From UBA1275 sp002323515 (GTDB taxonomy: Bacteria; Bacteroidota; Rhodothermia; Balneolales; Balneolaceae): 46,822 nt of DNA. Below, in pieces: positions 36,328-45,654 of this stretch (the stretch's first letter is position 1; each line of letters opens with the position of its first letter). The translations under genes and the position numbers were made by a program. The stretch covers positions 1 to 46,822 of the forward strand of contig CAXGAH010000018.1 in NCBI GenBank assembly GCA_964007875.1, in the 5' to 3' direction. A model generated the notes under the pieces. It made no database searches. It was not told the origin of the DNA and worked only from the letters and a program-made list of their open reading frames with translations.

Positions 36328-36361
36328 AAACACCTTACCTTAATCGGGTAGTGTGTTTTTC
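36328..36361 (+). terminator. Probable terminator after sodA
   Basis: AAACAC at 36328-36333 pairs with GTGTTT at 36353-36358, and inside it TACC pairs with GGTA. A T-run follows. The two helices are separated by small internal loops, so strength is moderate. It would separate sodA from the downstream bacilliredoxin gene. Confidence 0.6.
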
Positions 36362-36383
36362 TTAACCTTTAAGTACTACGATT

Positions 36384-36830
36384 ATGCAATTTGGATTTGG
36401 AATGGGGCCTGATACCTCATGGATGAGAGAAGAATTAACACAGCTAGGTGTTGAAGAATTGATCACCCCGGTTGATGTAGACCGAGCGATGAAAGAATAT
36501 AAAGGCACAATGCTCTTAGCTATTAATTCGGTTTGTGGGTGTGCTGCCGGAAACGCGCGCCCAGGCTTAGGTATTGCTTTGGAGCAGTCGGAAGCTAAAC
36601 CCGATCATTTGGTTACCGTATTTGCAGGTCAAGACAAAGAAGCGACTGCCCACGCAAGGGCCTATTTTAGTGAATTTCCACCTTCATCACCCTCTTTTGT
36701 TTACTTCGTTGACGGGGAAATTAAGGCGATGATTCCTCGACATCGCATTGAAGGACGTACGAGTCAAGATGTGGCGGAAGATTTAAAAATGGTTTTTGAA
36801 GCTTTTACAAAGCCTGCTGAACAAAAATAA
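36384..36830 (+). CDS. Bacilliredoxin (BrxA/BrxB, YphP/YqiW family)
   Basis: A 148-residue thioredoxin-fold protein with the family CGC active site (Cys51-Gly-Cys53 in NSVCGCAAGNARPG). Bacilliredoxins remove bacillithiol from mixed-disulfide proteins after oxidative stress. The family is found in Bacillota and in bacillithiol-making Bacteroidota-related groups, so the gene suggests that this organism uses bacillithiol (inference). Its place next to superoxide dismutase fits an oxidative-stress pair, although a terminator-like structure lies between them. Confidence 0.9.
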   Translation: MQFGFGMGPDTSWMREELTQLGVEELITPVDVDRAMKEYKGTMLLAINSVCGCAAGNARPGLGIALEQSEAKPDHLVTVFAGQDKEATAHARAYFSEFPPSSPSFVYFVDGEIKAMIPRHRIEGRTSQDVAEDLKMVFEAFTKPAEQK

Positions 36831-36907
36831 AGCGGCTATAGAATAGTTTAGAGCGAGTGTTTTTTTCTTATAGTTTACTCACTCAAGCCAAATTTTCTAG
36901 TCTCATA

Positions 36908-38704
36908 TCAAGGTTTTTTAGGGCCATAATTGACTTCAGATCCTTTGTCATAGAGCTTGAAGCCTTCCGGTTTTGCATCCTCACCATTTGGACCAAAAGA
37001 TTTAATCTGATGTATTAGTGAGTCAGTAGTAGGGGAAGGTTTTTCTGCCAATTCACCTTGAAAGTGAGAGTCGATATGAAGGGTTTGGGTGGGAAAGGCA
37101 AATTCTACTTCAAGAGCATTAGCTAAACGAAGGATTTCTAACAGAAAATTATGGCGTTGTTGTAGCTCAGTATTCCAGTCTGGGACAGAGAAAAATACAT
37201 ATACTAAAACGTCTAAAGAGTGCGCCCCAAAAGCGTGAAAATGAATCTCATAATAATCTTGTCGAAAATTTGAGTTTGCTTTGACGATGGCCTTAATACC
37301 TTCAACAAATGCTTCCATTTGTTCAGGAGAGGTATCGTAAGTCAGATTAAGTATAGTTTTTAACCGCCTAAATTCACGCATACCTAGGTTATCAATTTCG
37401 GAGTTAGCTAGGCTTGAATTAGGTACAGAAACAACTGAATTATAAAAAGTTCTAATTCGTGTCGAACGAAATCCTACTTCCTCAACAGTACCCTCTGCAG
37501 CACTTGTTTTGATCCAATCTCCCATTCGAAAGGGACGATCTACAAAAATAGTTATGGATCCAAAAAAATTAGCTAGCGTATCCTTAGCTGCTAAAGCAAC
37601 AGCCAAACCACCAATTCCAAGTCCTGCAATGAGTGAGGCCACGTTATACCCATTATTTTGAAGAATGACAATAACACCTAAAACCACGATAAAAACTCGC
37701 AGTGTTTTGCGTATGAGTGGCACTAGTTGATCATCCAAAGAATTCTCAGTTCTACCTGTTACGTGCGTCAGGTATTCTGCAAAAACGTCAATTAAATTGT
37801 ATATAACCCAAAAAACAGCAACAGAGAGTGAAATACTTAGAACCTTAGAAAGGTAAAGATTCATACTAACACCGAATTGCAGGTTAGTGTAGCTAAGGAG
37901 TAGGAAACTAATCAACACGACTAAACCAAGTGGTTTTTGAACCGATTCTAATAGCAAGTCATCCCATTCTAGTCTAGTTTTTTTAGCCCAACCAGACAAA
38001 TACTGAGTGAGAATACGCTCGAAAAGATTCCGTATGACGAGTGCTAATAAAATCCACACAAAAAGACCAATAACCTGCCAAACATATAATCCCATCCATT
38101 CCGTTTTAGCTACGGGGGGTAAGCGATCAATAAATGCTTCTAAGGTGCTAGAAAATGTAGCTCTATAGAGGACAGGTATTTGTTCAATAGTCGATTCGGA
38201 GAACAACCATTCTGAGCCAACTTTACGGAGGTACACTTCAGGAAGATCGTTGAATAGAATGTATTGTGGTAATCCAGATAGGGAGTCAATATAATGAGGG
38301 GTATCGGGTATCTCAGAATACACAACCAACAGTCCCCGGGCATCTAGTACTTTAAGTAATTGTTGGGCTAGTTTCTTTTTATCTGCCTGTTCTCCATTAT
38401 AAAGTGCAAAAGGTTGAATGTACCGATCCGGTATAACATGCCCTTTTTGTTGCCAATGAATAAAGCTATGCACGCTTTTTTGTGGGCTCGAAATGAAGGT
38501 GATAAATTGGGTTGTTGAATCCGTCGGGGTTGATTGGGCTAGGCTGGATTTGCCAGTTAAAATCAGTATAAAAATGCTCAATAACACTAGATAAACAGCC
38601 TTATAGCTTCTTTTTTTAATTTTTTTATTTCTGGTTGATAAAGCTTTTTGGCGGATTCTATTTGAATACTTCTTTGAATAAGCAAGCAAGAAAAAAGATA
38701 ACAT
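36908..38704 (-). CDS. Mechanosensitive ion channel, MscS family
   Basis: A protein of 598 residues from the ATG ending at 38704; a GTG seven codons earlier is possible. An N-terminal hydrophobic segment ending in KSSLAQSTP looks like a signal peptide with an unusually long basic leader of about 35 residues. A periplasmic domain of about 150 residues and several transmembrane helices follow. The MscS pore helix (GLGIGGLAVALAAKDTLANF) leads to FFGSITIFVDRPFRMGDWI and the cytoplasmic beta-barrel and vestibule. It releases solutes under hypo-osmotic tension. Confidence 0.9.
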   Translation of the reverse strand: MLSFFLLAYSKKYSNRIRQKALSTRNKKIKKRSYKAVYLVLLSIFILILTGKSSLAQSTPTDSTTQFITFISSPQKSVHSFIHWQQKGHVIPDRYIQPFALYNGEQADKKKLAQQLLKVLDARGLLVVYSEIPDTPHYIDSLSGLPQYILFNDLPEVYLRKVGSEWLFSESTIEQIPVLYRATFSSTLEAFIDRLPPVAKTEWMGLYVWQVIGLFVWILLALVIRNLFERILTQYLSGWAKKTRLEWDDLLLESVQKPLGLVVLISFLLLSYTNLQFGVSMNLYLSKVLSISLSVAVFWVIYNLIDVFAEYLTHVTGRTENSLDDQLVPLIRKTLRVFIVVLGVIVILQNNGYNVASLIAGLGIGGLAVALAAKDTLANFFGSITIFVDRPFRMGDWIKTSAAEGTVEEVGFRSTRIRTFYNSVVSVPNSSLANSEIDNLGMREFRRLKTILNLTYDTSPEQMEAFVEGIKAIVKANSNFRQDYYEIHFHAFGAHSLDVLVYVFFSVPDWNTELQQRHNFLLEILRLANALEVEFAFPTQTLHIDSHFQGELAEKPSPTTDSLIHQIKSFGPNGEDAKPEGFKLYDKGSEVNYGPKKP

Positions 38705-39013
38705 ATTAGAATACTTTAGAGTCACTATTGGAGACTTGTAATATAGAGATAAGCGTTCAGTTCTACCAATGAATGTGAAACTGAACCCGTAACAGACTAT
38801 GCTCAGTTTAAACAGATTATCACCGCGAAGGCAATAAATCTATTAGCTTAATTACATGGTTTGTGTATCTTAGATATCTGCATAATCCTGTAAATAATGA
38901 ATAAAAAAGGATGTTTCATCCTTAACGAGGTACTAACCGCCTCGAAATTTATCGTCTTTTGTTAGCAACATTCCAGCAATACAATCGTATAGTTAGGTAA
39001 TTCATTCACATAT
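38705..39013. other. Divergent intergenic region, MscS / PP2C genes
   Basis: About 309 bases separate the divergent MscS and phosphatase genes. The stretch is AT-rich and without a coding frame of note. Both promoters must lie here, but no element stood out strongly enough to call. Confidence 0.35.
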
Positions 39014-41560
39014 TTGAAATTCAACACCTCACATATAGTTTATTTTCTGGGTCTAGTAGGAGTAGTTCTATTTTTTAGCTTTAGGCCATCCGTTGATTAT
39101 TTTTCTGAGGCCCCATTAGACCTGAATAGAAAGGATATTGAAAATAAAATAAATGCCCTTTCTTCTAATTTAGGTATTCAGCTTGATACCCTCAGCGCCA
39201 TTACCTCTCTGCAACAACACACAAAGTACGCAGAAGATCAAATGGACAGTTCCCCTTATCCAAATCCAAAAACACTTAATCAAAAAGATCTGGTGTTAGG
39301 TAGTTGGGATGTAGTCTATGCTCCTAAAAAGGCATATAATTCCGTACCAATCAATGCTAATGAATTCTTTGCACCATTGGGATCTATTCGGTTTCGGGTC
39401 GATGGTAAGGGTAATATAATCCGAGTTGCTGAGCATCCAAGTCGACCTAATCTAACATTTATACCCGGAAGTGACATTGGCGATATTGCTGAGCGGATTC
39501 TAATTGATATGATGGGATATAACCTCCAAGATTTTGAGCCTATAACGGGAGATTGGCGGGATGTTCCTGAAGATGTTGCAGATAGTTATCAATCCTTGAA
39601 TACTGGTAACAACAATCCGACTTCTGTTGGTGCAAATGAAATTGTTTTACGTTGGCAGAAGACAACAAATGCCGAAGATGGACCCTACCAATTGCGAATG
39701 AAGTTAGTTCCTGAGGTGAAAGAATTTGTTGATGAATCGGGTACTACCACCACCTTTGGGTATAAACTCTCGTCATTTGAGGCTACACGTCCGTTTGAAC
39801 CTCAGGAGCTTGCGAACCCCGAACAACAAACCTTAACGGATTTTGACTATGCGCTCTATGCTAGTGCGGTAATATTAGCCCTCATAGTATTTATTTTTGG
39901 TGTTCGAAATGTGATTAAAGGGAATATAGAATGGAGACGTGTATTTATTGTATTTATAGCTTTTAACCTGGGTATATATGGTTGGAGAATGCTCTATTAC
40001 ATCTCCAATTTTTCTGAGGTATTAAGTACAACTGGTTACTTTGTAGTGTCCATAAACACATTGCTTCTTTCTCTGGTCTTAAGCTTATTCGGTTCATTGG
40101 CTTACATTAACTGGGAAGTATTTGCGAGGGCTCAAAAAAATGGAGAAATCCAGTTAGTAGATAATTATTGGCGAATGAATATTTGGCTAAAAGAGTCAGG
40201 TCAAGCTATGTTGCATGGTTTTTCGCTAGGATTTTTACTTCTAGGTGTTTTTGTGACCACCGCTTATCTAACAGGGCAATATCTGTATCAATTTGACAGT
40301 GCTTTCGGTTTTACTGAGGTAGCAAATAGGCCCCAATGGTTAACCATGAATATTTCACTGTGGACTACAACTTGGTTAGTTGGCTTCGCTCAAATTGGAT
40401 TCATTGCATCCATGGTTCATTCCTTTATAAAGAATAAATGGGCTGGCGCTATTATCTCAATTATACTTGTTACCGTATTAATTACGGTATTAGGACGTTT
40501 AATTGGTAGTCCTAATGGATTGGTATCAGATTTGCTGCTATATAGTGGGGTTGGGGTGCTTGTCGTGTTGATATATACTCGATTCGGCTTGGTTACTACT
40601 AACACCTCTTGGTGGATTTTTTCAGCCGTACTCATGCTAATGCCGTACATAGGTTCTGAAAATTTTTCCTACCAACTAACTTTTTGGGCTCAAGTTCTAT
40701 TAATAGGCTGTATACCGCTTGCTGGGTTTGTTATGTATAGAAATGGAGAGTCATTACAAGAAGTGGAAGAATATGTACCTGAATATCAAGAACGAGTAGC
40801 TCAACAACTTAGGATTGAAAAAGAAATTGAGATAGCACGAGAGAGTCAATATCAGCTCATGCCATTACAGCCGCCACAACGTGAAGGCTTAGATGTCTTT
40901 GGCTTTTTCCTACCTTCTTTTGAAGTGGGCGGTGATTTTTATGACTATTTATTGACTTCTGATCCCAATCCTGCATCCTCGGATGAGTGGTTGATGATGG
41001 CCATTGTGGACGTTTCTGGAAAAGCTATGCGAGCTGCTATGCCTGCTATATTTACGAGTGGTTTATTGTTATCGCGCATACGTGAAGATGATCCACACAA
41101 GATATTGAGTGATGTGGCGCGCCCAATTTTTGAACGCACTGATAAAAGAACATTTATCACCTGTGCCATTACGCGTTATAATCTGACGAAAAATGAGCTT
41201 ATGTTAGCAAATGCAGGACATTGTAAACCCATTCTACTACAGGATGGTAAAGCTAAGTTTATAGATACTCCTGCCCCACGATATCCACTTGGAGTAATGG
41301 AACAAGTGGCCTACCAATCTATTGTGGTAAAAGTAAAAAAGGGAGATGTCTTTTTGTTATATTCAGATGGTCTACCAGAAGCAGTGAATGACAAGGGAGA
41401 GCGGCTAGGTTTTGATACTATTCCAAAAATGTTGGAGGAACTCGACACCCAGCAGCTAAATGCTAAAGAAATAACACTGCATTTTAAGAGAATTGTACAA
41501 AAGTACAGTAATTTTCATTTAGTAGACGACACAACCTTAATCTGTTTAAAAATATCATAG
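39014..41560 (+). CDS. Membrane-bound PP2C/SpoIIE-type serine/threonine phosphatase
   Basis: An 848-residue protein starting at TTG 39014; no ATG fits the first helix. Helix 1 (about 8-23) is followed by an extracytoplasmic domain (about 24-275), then about nine hydrophobic helices (about 278-575), a short coiled-coil linker (LQEVEEYVPEYQERVAQQLR) and the SpoIIE/RsbU phosphatase domain. Metal aspartates are present: VGGDFYDY (Asp641), IVDVSGKAMRAAM, LLYSDGLPEA and VDDTTLICL. Such phosphatases dephosphorylate anti-anti-sigma factors or other proteins. No STAS or anti-sigma gene is nearby. hflK starts seven bases later, so they share an operon. Confidence 0.88.
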   Translation: MKFNTSHIVYFLGLVGVVLFFSFRPSVDYFSEAPLDLNRKDIENKINALSSNLGIQLDTLSAITSLQQHTKYAEDQMDSSPYPNPKTLNQKDLVLGSWDVVYAPKKAYNSVPINANEFFAPLGSIRFRVDGKGNIIRVAEHPSRPNLTFIPGSDIGDIAERILIDMMGYNLQDFEPITGDWRDVPEDVADSYQSLNTGNNNPTSVGANEIVLRWQKTTNAEDGPYQLRMKLVPEVKEFVDESGTTTTFGYKLSSFEATRPFEPQELANPEQQTLTDFDYALYASAVILALIVFIFGVRNVIKGNIEWRRVFIVFIAFNLGIYGWRMLYYISNFSEVLSTTGYFVVSINTLLLSLVLSLFGSLAYINWEVFARAQKNGEIQLVDNYWRMNIWLKESGQAMLHGFSLGFLLLGVFVTTAYLTGQYLYQFDSAFGFTEVANRPQWLTMNISLWTTTWLVGFAQIGFIASMVHSFIKNKWAGAIISIILVTVLITVLGRLIGSPNGLVSDLLLYSGVGVLVVLIYTRFGLVTTNTSWWIFSAVLMLMPYIGSENFSYQLTFWAQVLLIGCIPLAGFVMYRNGESLQEVEEYVPEYQERVAQQLRIEKEIEIARESQYQLMPLQPPQREGLDVFGFFLPSFEVGGDFYDYLLTSDPNPASSDEWLMMAIVDVSGKAMRAAMPAIFTSGLLLSRIREDDPHKILSDVARPIFERTDKRTFITCAITRYNLTKNELMLANAGHCKPILLQDGKAKFIDTPAPRYPLGVMEQVAYQSIVVKVKKGDVFLLYSDGLPEAVNDKGERLGFDTIPKMLEELDTQQLNAKEITLHFKRIVQKYSNFHLVDDTTLICLKIS

Positions 41561-41567
41561 AATAATT

Positions 41568-42569
41568 ATGGCAGAAGAAAACAATATGGAATTCAATCTG
41601 CCTCCGCAGTTTGATTCCATAACAAAAAACATAAAATGGATACTAATAATCATTATTGGTATAGTACTAGTAAGTTCTTCATATTTCATAGTTGGACCGG
41701 AAGAAGTTGGAGTGGTTACCCGTTTTGGTGAGTATCAAAGAGTGGCAGAACCTGGTTTGAAATTCAAATTTCCAATTATTGAGCAGCGTACAAGTGTTCC
41801 GGTACAGCGACAGTTGAAACAAGAATTTGGCTATCGCACTACATCTGCTGGGGTTAATTCCACCTATAGAAATGCAGGGTATGAGGGAGAATCGTTGATG
41901 CTCACAGGGGATTTGAATTTGGCCGATGTAGAGTGGGTTGTACAGTACCGTGTTGACGACCCTTTTAGCTATTTATTCAAAGTACGAAATGCCGACGAAA
42001 CACTGCGTGACATTTCCGAAGCCGCCATGCGGCAAATTGTAGGTGACCGTACTGTAAATGAAGTATTAACGGTAGGACGTGCGGATGTAGCTTCACAAGC
42101 AGAGGTGATTATTCAAGAGCTATGTGATGAGTATGAAATAGGACTAAAAATCGAACAAGTAGTGCTTCAGGATATCAATCCGCCAAACCCAGTAAAGCCT
42201 TCTTTTAATGGAGTCAATGAAGCTCAACAGCAACGCGAAACGTTGATTAATCAAGCTCGTGCCGATTATAACCGAATAATTCCACGTGCAGCTGGTGAAG
42301 CACAAGAAACTATTCAAAAAGCAGAAGGATATGCCTTAGATAGGGTTAACAGAGCGCAAGGGGAGGTGTCTCGATTCAATGACTTGTACGAAGAATACAT
42401 CAAAGCTCCTGAAGTAACAAAACGGCGAATATTTTTAGAAACTATGCAGGATGTGATTCCTAATATGGGGCAGAAAATTATCACCGATGACAAGGGGAAT
42501 TCTGTTATACCATTACTTCAGTTGCAAATGGATGGTGCCCGTCAAACTAACTCAAACAATAATAACTAG
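41568..42569 (+). CDS. hflK: FtsH protease regulator HflK
   Basis: A 333-residue SPFH/band-7 protein. A short cytoplasmic N-terminus leads into one transmembrane helix (about residues 23-45) and then the SPFH domain (GPEEVGVVTRFGEYQRVAEP) on the periplasmic side. A long Ala/Glu/Arg-rich helix follows, typical of HflK (EAQQQRETLINQARADYNRI). HflK and HflC build a cage around FtsH that limits its access to membrane proteins. The C-terminal tail is Asn-rich and short. The gene is seven bases after the phosphatase and ten bases before hflC. Confidence 0.93.
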   Translation: MAEENNMEFNLPPQFDSITKNIKWILIIIIGIVLVSSSYFIVGPEEVGVVTRFGEYQRVAEPGLKFKFPIIEQRTSVPVQRQLKQEFGYRTTSAGVNSTYRNAGYEGESLMLTGDLNLADVEWVVQYRVDDPFSYLFKVRNADETLRDISEAAMRQIVGDRTVNEVLTVGRADVASQAEVIIQELCDEYEIGLKIEQVVLQDINPPNPVKPSFNGVNEAQQQRETLINQARADYNRIIPRAAGEAQETIQKAEGYALDRVNRAQGEVSRFNDLYEEYIKAPEVTKRRIFLETMQDVIPNMGQKIITDDKGNSVIPLLQLQMDGARQTNSNNNN

Positions 42570-42579
42570 GAGGATTGAC

Positions 42580-43527
42580 ATGAAAAATTTATCAAAAATA
42601 GGTACTGCTATCCTCACATTTCTTACTGTTATTATTGTGATGGATGGTACTTATGTAGTAGATGAAACCGCCCAAGTTGTGATTACACAGTTTGGTAATC
42701 CAGTAGGAGAAGCTATAACCGAGCCTGGACTCAACTTTAAAATACCTTTTATTCAGAAGTCCAACTACTTTGAAAAAAGATACCTAGAGTGGGATGGCGA
42801 TAGAAATCAAGTTCCAACAAAGGATAAAAAGTTCATATTTGTCGATACCTACGCTCGATGGCAAATTATCGATCCGTTACTGTATTTTCAGCGACTAGGT
42901 GATGAAAGGGGAGCACAATCTCGCCTAGACGACATTCTAGATGGAGAAACAAGAAATGCCATCGCAGCAAACGACCTAGTGGAATTAATACGTTCTACCA
43001 ACCGCGAGCCTATTTCAGAAGGTATCATTGCTGACATTGTGAATGATTCGTTAGAAATTATTCAAACGGGTCGTGATGTGATTCAAGAACAAATCCAGGA
43101 ACTCGCTAATCAACGGGCATCAGACCTAGGTATTGCCATATTAGATTTTCGATTCAAACGAATTAATTATGTAGAAGAAGTACGACAAACTGTGTATGAC
43201 CGTATGATATCTGAACGAAATCGAATTGCTGATAAATTCAGATCAGAAGGTCAGGGGGAATCTTCTCGTATTAATGGGGAAAAAGAAAGGGAACTACTGC
43301 GTATACAATCGGAAGCATTCCGAGAGGCGGAAACTATTCGTGGTAAAGCCGATGCTGAAGCTGCAGCAATTTACAATCAAGCCTACAACCGTTCCCAATC
43401 TGCCAGAATACTATATGACTTTACCAAAAGTATGGAAGCGTATGTAAGTACCATTGATAAGGAAACCTCACTTATTATTTCGACGGATAGTGAGTTTTAT
43501 AAGTATCTAAATACCATAGATCAGTAA
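42580..43527 (+). CDS. hflC: FtsH protease regulator HflC
   Basis: A 315-residue SPFH protein. I chose ATG 42580 because TAGGAGGA (overlapping the hflK stop) is placed five bases before it. The frame is open upstream inside hflK without a better start. A single N-terminal transmembrane helix (about 8-25) is followed by the SPFH domain (ETAQVVITQFGNPVGE, then NFKIPFIQ) and a long helix with GQGESSRINGEKERELLRIQ. A terminator follows, marking the end of the phosphatase-hflK-hflC operon. Confidence 0.94.
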   Translation: MKNLSKIGTAILTFLTVIIVMDGTYVVDETAQVVITQFGNPVGEAITEPGLNFKIPFIQKSNYFEKRYLEWDGDRNQVPTKDKKFIFVDTYARWQIIDPLLYFQRLGDERGAQSRLDDILDGETRNAIAANDLVELIRSTNREPISEGIIADIVNDSLEIIQTGRDVIQEQIQELANQRASDLGIAILDFRFKRINYVEEVRQTVYDRMISERNRIADKFRSEGQGESSRINGEKERELLRIQSEAFREAETIRGKADAEAAAIYNQAYNRSQSARILYDFTKSMEAYVSTIDKETSLIISTDSEFYKYLNTIDQ

Positions 43528-43581
43528 CAGTTTACTATGGTTTGTTGAGTGAGGGTTAATCTCATTGAACTTCAGACATTC

Positions 43582-43622
43582 AAAAAAAAGGCATCATTTT
43601 AACTAATGTGTGCCTTTTTTAA
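43582..43622. terminator. Bidirectional terminator after hflC
   Basis: AAAAAAGGCA (ending 43593) pairs with TGCCTTTTTT (43611-43620) around a loop of about 17 bases. Long A and T runs flank it on the two sides, so it can act on both the hflC message and the leftward ABC1-kinase message, whose gene ends at 43661. Confidence 0.85.
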
Positions 43623-43660
43623 TTTCAATATTTATCCTACCGAGGATGGGTTAGTGTAGG

Positions 43661-44998
43661 TTAACCGACACTCAAAGGTTCTCTGTATGAGTCAAATGAC
43701 ATATCCAATAATTCACTTAGAATCAATTTAGCGTTTTCTGTAGAGATGACAGCGCCTAGTTTAATAAGAATGCTATAGAGACCAGTGTGAACTCGGCTAG
43801 TATATAGAAAGTGTTTAGAACCCCTAACTTCATTTGACAGCGGCGCTTCTTTTGTGAAATGCCTTATTTCATTATCAAAGTCAGGGTTGCTGAAATCAAA
43901 AAAATCATACCGATAGGGTTTTGAAAACATAATCCCATAGTTCCGAGCGAAATTATAATACTCGTCTTCTTTCGATTGAACTTTCGCATTTGGGTTAATG
44001 ACTTCTAGTTTCGTGTATAACTTTCGAATGGCCTCTTCATCATCACCCAAGTGACAGGGCAAGAGTTTAAGGTAATTTGTAAAAAATTCGTCGGGAAACA
44101 ACTTAACACACCCGAAATCAATAATTCCCAACTTACCATCATAGGTAAATAAAAAGTTTCCGGGATGGGTATCGGCATGAACGTATCCTCCAATTCGTAA
44201 TTCTTCATGAAAGAACTCCCAAATGAGTTGTCCGAAATGGTCACGTTCATCTTGAGAAGGTTCTTCCTTTAAAAAATCACCCAAATGACGCCCTTCAAGA
44301 AAACTCATACACAAAATTCGTTCTGTTGAATACTCCTGTATCCAGTTAGGTATAAGGAAACGCTCACTTCCAAAACGCTCTTTGAATGCCTTGATTTGTG
44401 CTCCCTCGTGTAGGTAATCGGTTTCAATAAGGAGAGTTGAACGAATCTCATCAAAATAAGGGTCAATATCCTGGCCTTTTTTGATAATTCTGCGAGCTAA
44501 AGATTTTGCAACGGCCATATCCGAATCAATGGTTTCTCGAACATTTGGATATTGAATTTTGATGGCTACTTTTCTGCCGTCTTTAAGCTCGGCTTTATGC
44601 ACTTGTCCGATAGAGGCGGCAGCAAAGGCATCAGCTTCAAAATGTGCAAAAATCTGCTCTGGATACTCACCTAGTTCTCGTTTTATAATGGCTCTCACTA
44701 ACGCCTTGTTAATGGGGGGGACACTATATTGAGCTTGGGTCATCACCTCTGCAAATTCTTCAGGTAAAAAGCCTTGATCCATACTCATCCCTTGAGCAAT
44801 TTTGAGTGCTGTACCTCTTAATTTGGTAAACTCCTTAAATACCTCACGTGCATTTTCAGAATGGAAATCTTTTGGACTCTCTTCTTTGCCCATTATTCTT
44901 TTTTTGAGATAACGCTGAGCGTAATTCGTACCTACTTTCAGCCCAGTTTTAGCTATAATTCGACCACGTTCAAATTTGGATGATGGAAAATCGCTCAT
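43661..44998 (-). CDS. ABC1/UbiB (AarF) family atypical kinase
   Basis: A 445-residue protein. The ABC1 hallmark alanine-rich loop reads AFAAASIGQVHKAELKDGR, the invariant lysine is in VAIKIQYP, and the catalytic and metal segments are YVHADTHPGNFLF and GIIDFGCVKLF. The family's KxGQ motif appears as Lys66-Ile-Ala-Gln69, with Ala replacing Gly. UbiB/COQ8 proteins support quinone or lipid metabolism through ATPase activity rather than protein phosphorylation. There are no C-terminal transmembrane helices of the UbiB kind. The start overlaps the TetR stop by four bases (ATGA). Confidence 0.9.
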   Translation of the reverse strand: MSDFPSSKFERGRIIAKTGLKVGTNYAQRYLKKRIMGKEESPKDFHSENAREVFKEFTKLRGTALKIAQGMSMDQGFLPEEFAEVMTQAQYSVPPINKALVRAIIKRELGEYPEQIFAHFEADAFAAASIGQVHKAELKDGRKVAIKIQYPNVRETIDSDMAVAKSLARRIIKKGQDIDPYFDEIRSTLLIETDYLHEGAQIKAFKERFGSERFLIPNWIQEYSTERILCMSFLEGRHLGDFLKEEPSQDERDHFGQLIWEFFHEELRIGGYVHADTHPGNFLFTYDGKLGIIDFGCVKLFPDEFFTNYLKLLPCHLGDDEEAIRKLYTKLEVINPNAKVQSKEDEYYNFARNYGIMFSKPYRYDFFDFSNPDFDNEIRHFTKEAPLSNEVRGSKHFLYTSRVHTGLYSILIKLGAVISTENAKLILSELLDMSFDSYREPLSVG

Positions 44999-45654
44999 GG
45001 CTTGTGTTTAAAAGTAGTGTTTAAGGTTGTATATAAATACTTACTGAAGTCGAAGCCCTTGTCGATTAACTCACTATACATCACATTTTCGAATAGGTTA
45101 CTGGCTCTATCAACCAGTCCAATAGTACGTTCTTTATTGGATGATTTATCACAAATCCAAAATTCTACCAGTGCAATAAATTGTGTTGTCATCCAACGGT
45201 AAAACAGTGGACGAGTGACCAAGCCGGCCGTGATAGATAAATTACCGTCTCGAGTTAAAAAGTCTTTATAAACCGCAGAAACTTCATCAGCAAAATCACT
45301 TTTTACTCCCTTGCATGCCACTAATCGGTTAAATGTATCTTTAACAAATAATTCGTGGTCTGAAAACATCTCTAGCATGGTGTAAATAAAGTTTCCTAAT
45401 TTTTCACTAATCACTAGCCGATGAAAGTCATCAATCTCGTCGATCATTGCCCAATATTGAAAAACCATCGATGGATAGGCATAGGCGAGCAGAGCATCTT
45501 TAGTTGGGAAAAGTTCATATATCTGTGCTGCACTCATCTCACTGGAGTTAATCAGGTCACGCATACTTAGTCTACCTTTTTTCTGGTATAACTCAGCGGC
45601 CAATAAACTCAACTCAATTTTGGATGTAATTTGATCCGTCTTATTTTTCTTCAT
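44995..45654 (-). CDS. TetR family transcriptional regulator
   Basis: A 219-residue protein. The N-terminal TetR DNA-binding domain spans about residues 10-56, with helix-turn-helix SMRDLINSSEMSAAQIYELF and the following PTKDALLAYAYPS. The C-terminal ligand domain is helical and has no recognised ligand. It overlaps the ABC1-kinase start by four bases, so the two are translationally coupled, and the regulator probably controls this operon and perhaps the divergent queuosine-transporter gene. A seven-base inverted repeat (AGCGTGA at 45700, TCACGCT at 45767) lies upstream but is too widely spaced to call an operator. Confidence 0.88.
   Translation of the reverse strand: MKKNKTDQITSKIELSLLAAELYQKKGRLSMRDLINSSEMSAAQIYELFPTKDALLAYAYPSMVFQYWAMIDEIDDFHRLVISEKLGNFIYTMLEMFSDHELFVKDTFNRLVACKGVKSDFADEVSAVYKDFLTRDGNLSITAGLVTRPLFYRWMTTQFIALVEFWICDKSSNKERTIGLVDRASNLFENVMYSELIDKGFDFSKYLYTTLNTTFKHKP

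Noticed and set aside
36845..36900. Imperfect hairpin between the bacilliredoxin and MscS genes as a terminator
   Set aside because: The T-run lies in the loop rather than after the stem and the stem has a mismatch; too weak to call.
42487..42579. Upstream extension of hflC
   Set aside because: It overlaps the end of hflK, while ATG 42580 has a strong ribosome-binding site and directly precedes the membrane helix.
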